64,000 nt of DNA from NCBI RefSeq assembly GCF_024171605.1, contig NZ_JALKAA010000003.1:248001-312000 (forward strand), given 5' to 3'. This document shows positions 43,482 through 50,974 of the stretch, piece by piece. This DNA comes from Pontibacter sp. HSC-36F09. Lineage in GTDB: Bacteria > Bacteroidota > Bacteroidia > Cytophagales > Hymenobacteraceae. Below the pieces are notes generated by a model. It had not been told where the DNA came from and did not search any database. It saw only the letters and a list, made by a program, of their open reading frames with translations. Numbering within the stretch: position 1 is the first letter of the stretch; the number at the start of each line of letters is the position of its first letter. The translations under genes and the position numbers were made by a program.

Positions 43482-43736
43482 CTAACTTGCTTTGCTTAGC
43501 TGAAGGTAGTTCACCAGATCGTCAATTGAGTATACCGGAATTTCGTCCGGAATAACGACGCTGTACTTTTTCTCTACAGCCAAAATAATATCTACTACAT
43601 CAACTATATCCATTCCATTTTCCCAAAGTCCTTTGGGGCCGGAAAGTTTATGGGGGGCGATTGCTTTTAACCTGCTAACCAGGCTAATTACCTCTTTGTA
43701 GAGGGTAGTTCTGGGATCTGCCATATGCATCATCAT
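43482..43736 (-). CDS. Acyl-carrier-protein-like protein lacking the phosphopantetheine serine
   Basis: 84 residues, or 80 if the fifth residue (MADPR, start 43724) is the true start. Helices and spacing match ACP: GLWENGMDIVDVVDIILAVEKKYSVVIPDE aligns with the usual [27 protein letters not shown] block. The DSL serine that receives 4'-phosphopantetheine is replaced: the motif reads M-D-I-V-D, so Ile stands at the Ser position. If so it cannot carry acyl groups and may be a structural or regulatory ACP mimic. It stands alone; downstream on the minus strand is a hairpin, then the RND pump gene in the same orientation. Confidence 0.7.
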   Translation of the reverse strand: MMMHMADPRTTLYKEVISLVSRLKAIAPHKLSGPKGLWENGMDIVDVVDIILAVEKKYSVVIPDEIPVYSIDDLVNYLQLSKAS

Positions 43737-43769
43737 AAAGGGTAGTTTGGAACCTCGTATTCCCCTGAT

Positions 43770-43800
43770 CTCCTCCTGTCACTTTAACTGACAGGAGGAG
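43770..43800 (-). terminator. Hairpin downstream of the RND pump gene
   Basis: CTCCTCCTGTCA pairs with TGACAGGAGGAG (12 bp) around 7 bases, extended by CCCCT/AGGGG outside. It lies 21 bases beyond the RND pump stop on the minus strand. No T run follows, so it may be an mRNA-stabilising hairpin and not a classical terminator. Confidence 0.55.
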
Positions 43801-43820
43801 AGGGGAGTGACATTAAGATC

Positions 43821-46800
43821 TTAGTGTGCAAACTCGTGTGCCATTTTCTTTTCTTCGAGCTCTCTGGTTTCGTGCTCCAGTTCTTCCAGCGATTTCTCTT
43901 CCAGCACAATTACCGTTTTCTTGTCCCAGCCAAACTTAGCGAGGATGCGGTCGAAGCCGTAGTAGATGATCGGCACTACGATCAGAGTCAGGAACATGGA
44001 TGAACTCAGACCACCGATCAGTGCCCAGGCCAGGCCGTTTTTAGTCGCGGCCACGGAGCCACCCGCGAGCGCAATCGGCAGCATACCGATCACCATCGCC
44101 AGCGTCGTCATCAGGATCGGGCGGAAACGGATTCTTACTGCTTCGGTTAGGGCTTCCTTCACTTCCACACCCTCGTCTTTGAGCTTGTTGGTAAAGTCTA
44201 CTACCATAATGGCGTTCTTGGCTACCAGACCGATCATCATGATAATACCCAGGATCGAGAAGATGCTCAGCGACTGCTGTGCCAGCGCCAGGGCCAGCAA
44301 GGCACCAATGATCGCCAACGGTATAGAGAACAGAACCACCAGCGGGTACACGTACGAGTCGTACAGGGCCACCATGATCAGGTACACGAAGATGATAGAG
44401 GCCAGCAAGGCAACACCCAGCGTACCGAAGCCTTCGCTCTGGTTTTTCAGGTTACCACCATACTCGATGCTCACACCAGCCGGCATGTCCACTTCTTCCA
44501 TCAGCGCCTGGATGTCGGCACCCACTGTACCTGTCGGACGACCGATTACCTGTGAGTTCACGTTAATGGACGTCACGCGGTTATAGCGCTCGAGCTGGGA
44601 CGGACCAGTTGACTGGCGTATGTCGGCAAACTGACCAAGGCGCACCAACTGCCCCGTGTTGTTCACAAAGGATAGGTTGGCGATATCGGTCACGCTGCGG
44701 CGGTCAAACTCGTCCAGTCGTATGTTGATGTCGTAGTCTTCGGTACCGGAACGGAAAGTCACGTCGGAGTTACCGCTGAAGGCCAGCTGCATGCTCGCAC
44801 CCACGTTCTCCAGCGACAGGCCTACGTTGGCCATCTTGTCACGGTCCACCACTACCTCAATTTCCGGGTTACCTCCTTCTACCGACATTTCTACGTCGGC
44901 CGTACCTGCCACACCTTCTACCACACGCATTACCTGCTGCGAGAAAGCCATCACGCTGTCCAGGTTAGAACCTGAAATGATCAGCTGGATAGGGGCCTGT
45001 GAGTTACCTACCAGACCTACCGGAACCGGCGTCACTTCCACGTTCGGAAGTTTGCTCTCGATGTCGGCCTTAGCCTGACGGCTGAACTGGTCGGTGCTGA
45101 AGATACGCTCCTTCACGTCCACAAGCGTAACGGATACCTCCGCTTTGTAAGCCGTGTTCTGGCCCTGCTGCGCCGATGAAGTGGTACCTACGGTGGTAAA
45201 TACTTTCGATACTTCCGGGAAACCCTCTAAGTACTGCTCTACCTGGCGTGTGGCAAAGTTGGTTTGCTCCACAGTGGAGTTCTTAGGCAGCTCCAGCTGT
45301 AAGCTCACTTCGCCACGGTCACCGGCAGGTATAAAGTCCGAACCGATAAAGCCGAGTGGCACCAGCGCAAAAGAAGCGACAAGCAACAGGATCGTTACCG
45401 CCAATGTAATGAACTTGTGATTAAACGCCCACTTCAGGGCTGCTGTAAAGCCATCGATGATGTTGTCCAGGAAGCGCTCGAATGCCAGAATAAAGCGTCC
45501 GAAAATGTTCTTGTCCGAGATATGCTCCAGGCGTGAGAAACGGCTGGCCAACAGCGGAATCAAGGTAAAGGCTACGAACAATGAGATCATCGTCGATACG
45601 GCTACCACTACAGCAAACTGACGCAGAATGTCTGATACCAGTCCTGATGAAAGGGCAATAGGTATAAACACCACCGAGATTACCAGGGTGATGGACGTAA
45701 CCGTCGCCATGATCTCGCGGATACCGTCGTATGCAGCCTGTGCCGGCTTTTTACCCATTTCCATGTGGCGGTGAATGTTCTCGATCACCACAATGGCATC
45801 ATCCACCAAGATACCCACCACAAGCGAGAGTGCCAGCAGCGACATCAAGTTGAGCGAGTAGCCGAATAGGTACATGAAAATAAAGGTCGCCACCAAAGAG
45901 GCAGGTATAGAAACCATTACGATCACCGCATTTCGGAACGAGTGCAGGAACAGCAACATCACAACTGCCACCAGGATGATCGCGATCATCAGGTCGTGGA
46001 GTACCGAGTCGGCAGCCTCCAGGGTGAAGTCTGATGAGTCGTTGGCGATGTTGAAGTTCAAACCAACGTTAGCGTACGTCTTCTCCAGGTCAGCCAGGGC
46101 TTCCTTCGTCAGACGGCTCACCTCCACGGCGTTGGCATCCGACTGCTTCTGTATCGTGATACCCACGGACGGGCTGCTGTTCACGCGGGTCAGTACTTCA
46201 ATGTCTTTCTGCGTGTCCTGTACCTCGGCCACGTCTGACAGGCGCACAATGCCGTTCTGGTCTTCGCGGATGATCAGGCCACGCAACTGGTCCAGCGATG
46301 CAAACTTTCCTGCCAGACGGATCTGCGTCTGTCCGCTTTCCTGCTTGATCTTTCCGGTAGGAAAGTCGAGGTTGGAGTTACGGATTTTCTGCTGCACCTG
46401 TAGGATGGAGAGGTTGTAGGCTTCCAGTTTGTTGGCGTCGATGTTCACTTTGATCTCACGCTCCTGGCCACCCAGAATTTTGATGGCAGCCATACCTGGT
46501 ATGCGCGACAGTTCCGGCTTGATCTTCTTGTCGATCAGGTCGTAGAACTCTGTCGGCGACATGTTGGCCGTGGCCCCCATCTTGATGATCGGAAGGTCGT
46601 CGAGGTCAAACTTGTTGAGCGTAGGCGACTCGGCATCATCCGGCAGATTGGCCAGGATGGTGTTGATCTTTCGCTGCGCATCCTGCAGGGCCAGGTCCAC
46701 GTTAGTGCCCTGGTTTAGCTCTACCACTATAATAGAGAAACTCTCAAGAGAGGTGCCGCGCATGGTCTTCACGTTCTCGAGTGACGACAGGGCTTCCTCG

Positions 46801-47000
46801 ATCTCCTTGGTCACCGAGTTCTCTACCTCGTTAGGGGAGGCACCCGGGTAAATAGTGGAGATGGTGAGTACCGGCGGGTTGAACTTCGGAAGAAGCTCGT
46901 AGTTAAGCGACTGGTAGCTCGCAACACCCAACAGTGTGAGGACCGTGAAGACCACCACCACCAGGGTTGAGCGCTGTATCGATATTTTGGTTATGTTCAT
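43821..47000 (-). CDS. RND efflux pump, inner-membrane permease (AcrB/HAE1 type)
   Basis: 1059 residues with the 12-helix RND layout and two large periplasmic loops. The N-terminus ISIQRSTLVVVVFTVLTLLGVASYQSL is typical of Bacteroidota HAE1 pumps. The proton-relay aspartates lie in helix 4 (VVGILVDDAIVVIENIHRH). Other marks are YPGASPNEVENSVTKEIEEAL, IPGMAAIKILGG and GLVAKNAIMVVDF. It exchanges protons for hydrophobic compounds, as a trimer coupled to the adaptor and TolC-type channel encoded just upstream. Part of the four-gene operon regulator-tolC-adaptor-pump, though 144 bases with a perfect inverted repeat lie between adaptor and pump. Confidence 0.95.
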   Translation of the reverse strand: MNITKISIQRSTLVVVVFTVLTLLGVASYQSLNYELLPKFNPPVLTISTIYPGASPNEVENSVTKEIEEALSSLENVKTMRGTSLESFSIIVVELNQGTNVDLALQDAQRKINTILANLPDDAESPTLNKFDLDDLPIIKMGATANMSPTEFYDLIDKKIKPELSRIPGMAAIKILGGQEREIKVNIDANKLEAYNLSILQVQQKIRNSNLDFPTGKIKQESGQTQIRLAGKFASLDQLRGLIIREDQNGIVRLSDVAEVQDTQKDIEVLTRVNSSPSVGITIQKQSDANAVEVSRLTKEALADLEKTYANVGLNFNIANDSSDFTLEAADSVLHDLMIAIILVAVVMLLFLHSFRNAVIVMVSIPASLVATFIFMYLFGYSLNLMSLLALSLVVGILVDDAIVVIENIHRHMEMGKKPAQAAYDGIREIMATVTSITLVISVVFIPIALSSGLVSDILRQFAVVVAVSTMISLFVAFTLIPLLASRFSRLEHISDKNIFGRFILAFERFLDNIIDGFTAALKWAFNHKFITLAVTILLLVASFALVPLGFIGSDFIPAGDRGEVSLQLELPKNSTVEQTNFATRQVEQYLEGFPEVSKVFTTVGTTSSAQQGQNTAYKAEVSVTLVDVKERIFSTDQFSRQAKADIESKLPNVEVTPVPVGLVGNSQAPIQLIISGSNLDSVMAFSQQVMRVVEGVAGTADVEMSVEGGNPEIEVVVDRDKMANVGLSLENVGASMQLAFSGNSDVTFRSGTEDYDINIRLDEFDRRSVTDIANLSFVNNTGQLVRLGQFADIRQSTGPSQLERYNRVTSINVNSQVIGRPTGTVGADIQALMEEVDMPAGVSIEYGGNLKNQSEGFGTLGVALLASIIFVYLIMVALYDSYVYPLVVLFSIPLAIIGALLALALAQQSLSIFSILGIIMMIGLVAKNAIMVVDFTNKLKDEGVEVKEALTEAVRIRFRPILMTTLAMVIGMLPIALAGGSVAATKNGLAWALIGGLSSSMFLTLIVVPIIYYGFDRILAKFGWDKKTVIVLEEKSLEELEHETRELEEKKMAHEFAH

Positions 47001-47026
47001 TTCTTAATGTTCTTAATGCTTTAATA

Positions 47027-47135
47027 GCGCGAGCGTCTTCGCTCGTGTTTGGTATTGTGTGGCCTCTGGCCGCCTGTAACTATCGACTGGACCAAAGGCC
47101 ACGCTATAGTTAGTCACGAGCGAAGACGCTCGCGC
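47027..47135. repeat. Inverted repeat element between pump and adaptor genes
   Basis: The arms 47027..47047 and 47115..47135 are perfect 21-base reverse complements, each containing AGCGTCTTCGCT or its complement, so each arm also folds on itself. The centre holds a second pair (GGCC...GGCC and AACTATC/ATAGTT). This two-level palindrome looks like a REP-type mobile intergenic element inserted in the operon. Confidence 0.75.
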
Positions 47136-47144
47136 CATATTCCA

Positions 47145-48200
47145 TTATTTCAGCACTGTCACTTTGATGCCTTCACGCAGGTTGATCTGGCCGCTGCGAA
47201 CTACCTGCTCGCCTGGCTTCACACCATCCAGTATTTCTACCTGATCCTGCGTTACCACGCCTACACGTACCGGGCGCTGGCTGGCCTGGCCGTCTTTCAC
47301 CACATACACAATCGGGTTCTGGATGCTACCTACGATTGCTTCACGTGGCAACAGCATGGCGTCACGCTGGTCGGCTACGTCGAAGAAAGCGGTGCCATAC
47401 ATACCGGCACGCAGGTTGTTATTAGCGGCATTTTTTACTTCCACTTCCACATCAAACTTCAGGGTAGGGTCAGCCTGGGCGGCGATGGCCGTTACTATAC
47501 CTTCGTACTCCTGGCCTGAACCAGCATCGGCTTTCACTTTTACTTTGTCGCCTTTGTTGATCAGCAGTACTTCGCTTTCAGAGGCTTTTACTTGCAGTTT
47601 CAGCTTGTCTACGTTCACAATGTCGTACAGCTTCGTACCTGCATTCAAGTATGAGCCTACTTCTACATAAATCTCATTGATCTCGCCGCTGATAGGAGCG
47701 GTAATGCGTGTCTTGGTCAGGCGCTGACGGGCAGCTACCAATTGGCCTTCCGTAGCTTTTGCATTCAGGCGGGCATCTTCCAGCTGACGCTTAGTGATGG
47801 CATCTCCTGCAGCCAAGTTCTCGAATCGCTCGAGGTCACGCTTGGCTTTTTCGGCATTGGTTTGGGCTGTAGCCAGGTCGGCAGCCATGGTGTTGCTTTC
47901 TACCTGCACCAGCAGTTCGCCTGCCTTCACTTTGTCGCCTTTGCGCTTGAGCACGCTTTTGATCTGGCCTTGTGTTTCAGACAGTAATGTCAGACTCTGG
48001 ATCGGAGCAAAGTTGCCTTGCGCTGTAAAAGACTTGTCGAGTTTGGCGGAAGCTACTTCGGTAATGGTGACAGGTATAGCATCGCTCTTGATGGAGGCTA
48101 CGGCGGCGTTGGCAGCCATTTGCTCTTTGTTGCTCATCAGCTTAAAGCCTATAGCGCCCAAAATCACGATTACGACTACGATATAAATCAGCTTTTTCAT
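47145..48200 (-). CDS. RND efflux periplasmic adaptor (membrane fusion protein)
   Basis: 351 residues. One N-terminal membrane anchor (LIYIVVVIVILGAIGFKLM). A barrel-sandwich/lipoyl segment (FAPIQSLTLLSETQGQIKSVLKRKGDKVKAGELLVQVES) is interrupted by an alpha-hairpin (LATAQTNAEKAKRDLERFENLAA ... LEDARLNAKATEGQLVAARQRL), then TRITAPISGEINEIYVEVGSYLNAG, a beta-barrel domain and the membrane-proximal domain. It links the inner-membrane pump to the TolC-like channel. The stop and start positions place it 17 bases after the tolC gene, in one transcript. Confidence 0.93.
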   Translation of the reverse strand: MKKLIYIVVVIVILGAIGFKLMSNKEQMAANAAVASIKSDAIPVTITEVASAKLDKSFTAQGNFAPIQSLTLLSETQGQIKSVLKRKGDKVKAGELLVQVESNTMAADLATAQTNAEKAKRDLERFENLAAGDAITKRQLEDARLNAKATEGQLVAARQRLTKTRITAPISGEINEIYVEVGSYLNAGTKLYDIVNVDKLKLQVKASESEVLLINKGDKVKVKADAGSGQEYEGIVTAIAAQADPTLKFDVEVEVKNAANNNLRAGMYGTAFFDVADQRDAMLLPREAIVGSIQNPIVYVVKDGQASQRPVRVGVVTQDQVEILDGVKPGEQVVRSGQINLREGIKVTVLK

Positions 48201-48217
48201 TTTGTTCTTTGTGATGC

Positions 48218-49570
48218 TTATTTAATTAATGTGTTTAGGTCGCCGGTAGCTTTCAGGTAGCCAAGTTGGGCCAGCTGGTACTTCAGCATTTCGTTGTTCA
48301 GATTTGTTTTGGCTTCGCGCAGACTCACTTCAGCTTCCAGTAGGTCAGTCAGCGGAGAGATGCCTTCTTTGTACAGGTCGTTGGTGGTGTCGTATACCTC
48401 CTGGGCCAGGGCCACATTCTGCTCCTGCGCCGCTATGGACGATGAGCTGTTCTGCAGCTGGCTGATCGAGTTCTCAAGCGCCACTTCCAGGTTCTTGGTC
48501 AGTTTCTGGCGATCCGCCTCCAGCGACTTGAGCGTATATTCGGTCTGCTTGATCTGGGAATGCTTTTTCAAGCCATCGAAGATCGGGATGTTGAGCTGCA
48601 AACCGACAATACCAGTGCTAAACCAGGGCTGACTAGAGTCAAAGAAGTTAAACTCCTTGCGCATGGCATTGTACTGGAGCGTACCGGTAGCAGACAAGGT
48701 AGGGTAGTAACCGGACTTGATGTTCTGCATTTGCAAATCTGTCAGTTCGGTCTGCTTGTTGAGTAACTCCAGTTGCGTTTGACCCTGCACCAGGTCTTTG
48801 CTGCTGTTAAATGCCGCAGCACCTGTATCGAGCGTAATGGCAGCGTCTGTCAGGGCTATACCTTCTTCCAGTGGCATACCCATAAAGAACTTCAGAACAT
48901 TCATCTGCTGGTCAAGCGCACTGGTCAGCGTCTGTAGCTGCGTCTCGAGGTTGGTTTTGTTTACTTTGATGCGGTTCACATCTACCTTGCGGGCCAGGTC
49001 GTTTTCGTACTGCAACTGCAGGATCTTGCCTAATTGGTCCAGTCGGGCCAGGTTGGCGTTGATGATCTCGAACTGCTCTTTTGTTTGCAAAATCTGGAAA
49101 TAAGAAGAGCTCACGTTGTACATGACTTCTTCTTCTGTCATGACTTTGCGCAGGCGGTAGAGGTCCTCGCTGCTTTTGGCTGCCTTAAGTCCTACAAAAT
49201 AAGACTGGTTGAACAGCAATTGCGACAACTGTATACCTGCTGAGGCATTGTATTTGGTACCGAACTGCACCGGAATCATCTCGTCTGGCTTGCCCTCAAA
49301 CACGTTCGGGATCACCTGTACCGGGATGGCCGGATACATATTAAAGTTACCAAAGGCATTAACCTGCGGCAAGCCATTGCTCTTCGCCTCTTTCACCATG
49401 TATTTGGCGCTCAGTTGGTCATACGAAGCCTTTTGCATGTCCTCGTTATGCTCTAGCGCATACGTGATGGCCTCCTGCAGACTCAGCGTCCGTACATCGG
49501 GCTTCTCCTGCGCCGCCACCGGCTTCACGAAAAGCATGGCCAATCCGATTACTAAATATTTGATTTTCAC
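48218..49570 (-). CDS. TolC family outer-membrane channel
   Basis: 450 residues starting at GTG (49570). The signal peptide is MKIKYLVIGLAMLFVKPVAAQ. The mature protein has the two-fold TolC repeat: LSLQEAITYALEHNEDMQKASYD near the start and, in the second half, WFSTGIVGLQLNIPIFDGLKKHSQIKQTEYTL with long helices around both. The terminal YLKATGDLNTLI is the family's usual end. It forms the trimeric exit duct for the RND pump. It is preceded by an operator-like palindrome at 49603..49626 that is shared with the regulator gene, so it may have its own promoter. Confidence 0.94.
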   Translation of the reverse strand: MKIKYLVIGLAMLFVKPVAAQEKPDVRTLSLQEAITYALEHNEDMQKASYDQLSAKYMVKEAKSNGLPQVNAFGNFNMYPAIPVQVIPNVFEGKPDEMIPVQFGTKYNASAGIQLSQLLFNQSYFVGLKAAKSSEDLYRLRKVMTEEEVMYNVSSSYFQILQTKEQFEIINANLARLDQLGKILQLQYENDLARKVDVNRIKVNKTNLETQLQTLTSALDQQMNVLKFFMGMPLEEGIALTDAAITLDTGAAAFNSSKDLVQGQTQLELLNKQTELTDLQMQNIKSGYYPTLSATGTLQYNAMRKEFNFFDSSQPWFSTGIVGLQLNIPIFDGLKKHSQIKQTEYTLKSLEADRQKLTKNLEVALENSISQLQNSSSSIAAQEQNVALAQEVYDTTNDLYKEGISPLTDLLEAEVSLREAKTNLNNEMLKYQLAQLGYLKATGDLNTLIK

Positions 49571-49602
49571 GTTGTTGGTTTATTGTGTTTAGATGTAACT
49601 AG

Positions 49603-49626
49603 TAAGTTCAGGATAAAATGAACTAA
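49603..49626. promoter_or_regulatory. Operator-like palindrome upstream of the tolC gene
   Basis: TAAGTTC - ten bases - GAACTAA. The same half-sites and the same ten-base spacing occur at 50156..50179, before the MarR/GbsR-type regulator gene. It lies 33-56 bases before the tolC start. The conserved core is AGTTC-N10-GAACT. Confidence 0.7.
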
Positions 49627-49638
49627 AAGCATAAAAAA

Positions 49639-50100
49639 TTATTTGCGGGATTTTTCCCACTCATCAATCAGGGAAGGCATTCTGTCTTTCATATAATCCA
49701 GAAAGCTGATAAAATCGTTTAACTTGGCGTCATAGACCGGGTTGTCGCGCTTTCTTACCTCCAGCACACGTTTCAGCAATCCGTTGAGATAGCTCAGGTC
49801 CTCCATCTTCTTGACAAAGAATTCGCGCCAGTTAGAAGACTTGATGCGGAAATAGCGCTTGCGGTCGCCAGAAAAGGTCGTGTACTCGATGTGACCTGTG
49901 TTAAGCAGCATATTAAGCGCGTTGCTGGTGGCACTTTTACTTATATTCAATGCCTCACTGATTTCTTCGAAAGTAAGTTCCGCCTTATTTGATACAAGCA
50001 GTAAGCCCATCACACGAGCCACAGCCGGCTGAAAGCCGTTGTTCTCCTGATAAATGCCAAATTCTTCAATCAGTTGCCTTTGTTCGTTGTTCAATGTCAT
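49639..50100 (-). CDS. GbsR/MarR-type transcriptional regulator of the efflux operon
   Basis: 153 residues with a winged helix at about 20-85 (VARVMGLLLVSNKAELTFEEISEALNISKSATSNALNMLLNTGHIEYT, then the wing SGDRKRYFRI). This is the GbsR branch of the MarR superfamily, which usually represses neighbouring transport genes and is released by a small ligand. A C-terminal helical segment would dimerise. It is the first gene of the operon with TolC, adaptor and pump. Two matching palindromes, one before it and one before tolC, are the natural candidates for its binding sites. Confidence 0.9.
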   Translation of the reverse strand: MTLNNEQRQLIEEFGIYQENNGFQPAVARVMGLLLVSNKAELTFEEISEALNISKSATSNALNMLLNTGHIEYTTFSGDRKRYFRIKSSNWREFFVKKMEDLSYLNGLLKRVLEVRKRDNPVYDAKLNDFISFLDYMKDRMPSLIDEWEKSRK

Positions 50101-50134
50101 GTCTTTTGCTTTCTCTTATACAGATTAAACGTTA

Positions 50135-50142
50135 CAAAGGTA
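50135..50142 (-). promoter_or_regulatory. -7 promoter box for the efflux regulator
   Basis: On the minus strand TACCTTTG fits TAnnTTTG, 35 bases before the ATG at 50100. The palindrome at 50156..50179 lies just upstream, in the -33 zone, well placed to block polymerase. Confidence 0.6.
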
Positions 50143-50155
50143 ATACTTGGTTTCA

Positions 50156-50179
50156 TTAGTTCATAATTTACAGAACTAA
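50156..50179. promoter_or_regulatory. Operator-like palindrome upstream of the efflux regulator
   Basis: TTAGTTC - ten bases - GAACTAA, a perfect 7-bp inverted repeat overlapping the promoter region of the regulator gene. It matches the site at 49603..49626 in core and spacing, which suggests autoregulation together with control of tolC. Confidence 0.7.
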
Positions 50180-50213
50180 AAAATCACTATTATTTTAAAC
50201 CCCTGATTCAACT

Positions 50214-50654
50214 TTATTCCAGCATGCGCCGCAGGTAGTTGATCTGGCCCAAATGATAGTTTAAATGACCGCAGAGGTGTAGCAGGAAAAAACTGACAGT
50301 CATTTCGTAGCCGAGCACCTGCTCTGGGTAGGATTCTTGCAGCTGCTCTGGAGTGAGGTGCGCCAGCGTTCGGGCAACGGTATGCTTCACTTTGGTGATT
50401 TGTTCCAGCAATTCTTTTTTGGGTATGTTCCGAAGGCTAAATTCTGCATCCCTGTTCCGCACATAGCCACTCTGGCCCAGTATAGCTCCAATATAGGTAT
50501 TAAGGTTACCAACAAGGTGCAGGCAGAGGTTTCCGGCAGGATTAGTTACATGGCCTTTTACTTTCCAAAGATTTTCCTCCTGCTCAAATGCCTGAATCTC
50601 TTTATATAGTTTATCCAGGTCGCGTGTTATGATTAAACTTATCTCATTGATCAT
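50214..50654 (-). CDS. DinB-like (DUF1572) four-helix-bundle protein
   Basis: 146 residues from the ATG at 50654; the frame is open further up but homology starts with ISLIITRDLDKLYKEIQAF. The DinB/YfiT fold has a metal site built by three histidines; candidates are the His in NLCLHLVGNLNTYIG and the pair in HLCGHLNYHLGQINYLRR. Members include bacillithiol- and mycothiol-dependent transferases and many stress-induced proteins of unknown role. It is on the same strand as the efflux operon but upstream of its promoter, so it is separate. Confidence 0.82.
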   Translation of the reverse strand: MINEISLIITRDLDKLYKEIQAFEQEENLWKVKGHVTNPAGNLCLHLVGNLNTYIGAILGQSGYVRNRDAEFSLRNIPKKELLEQITKVKHTVARTLAHLTPEQLQESYPEQVLGYEMTVSFFLLHLCGHLNYHLGQINYLRRMLE

Positions 50655-50760
50655 AAGCGTTTCAAAGTGGTCAGTTGACTTTTGGTAAAGCCTGATTATA
50701 CGGTTTTTGTTGCCATAAACGAATGCCACGCCTTTACGTTTTAGGCTAGTAGCGCACCCT

Positions 50761-50768
50761 TATGTTTG
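50761..50768 (+). promoter_or_regulatory. -7 promoter box for the small ORF and ligD-like gene
   Basis: TATGTTTG fits TAnnTTTG and lies 18 bases before the ATG at 50786. It would drive both the 60-residue frame and the DNA-repair gene that follows 6 bases after it. Confidence 0.5.
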
Positions 50769-50785
50769 TCTTTATTCATAAAACG

Positions 50786-50968
50786 ATGAAAACAATTTGG
50801 AAAGAGTCGCCTGGCTACGGGTTGATGAAAATACACGATGACACCGCTGCCCGCAGGCTAGACTTTGATCTGCCTGACAATTGCGGCCATACCTGTGTGC
50901 ACTACCAGCGCCTGGATGACAGTGACGGAGAAGTAGGTGCTACTATGGTTTCAATACAAATTTCCTGA
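50786..50968 (+). CDS. Small protein upstream of the LigD-type gene
   Basis: 60 residues from the ATG at 50786; an in-frame ATG 24 bases upstream overlaps the promoter box. The sequence is acidic (MKIHDDTAARRLDFDLPDN, CGHTCVHYQRLDDSDGE). No known motif, but C-G-H-T-C-V-H could bind a metal. It is 6 bases before the LigD-type gene and therefore almost certainly co-transcribed and perhaps translationally coupled with it. A link to DNA repair is inference from position only. Confidence 0.55.
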   Translation: MKTIWKESPGYGLMKIHDDTAARRLDFDLPDNCGHTCVHYQRLDDSDGEVGATMVSIQIS

Positions 50969-50974
50969 TCAGCT

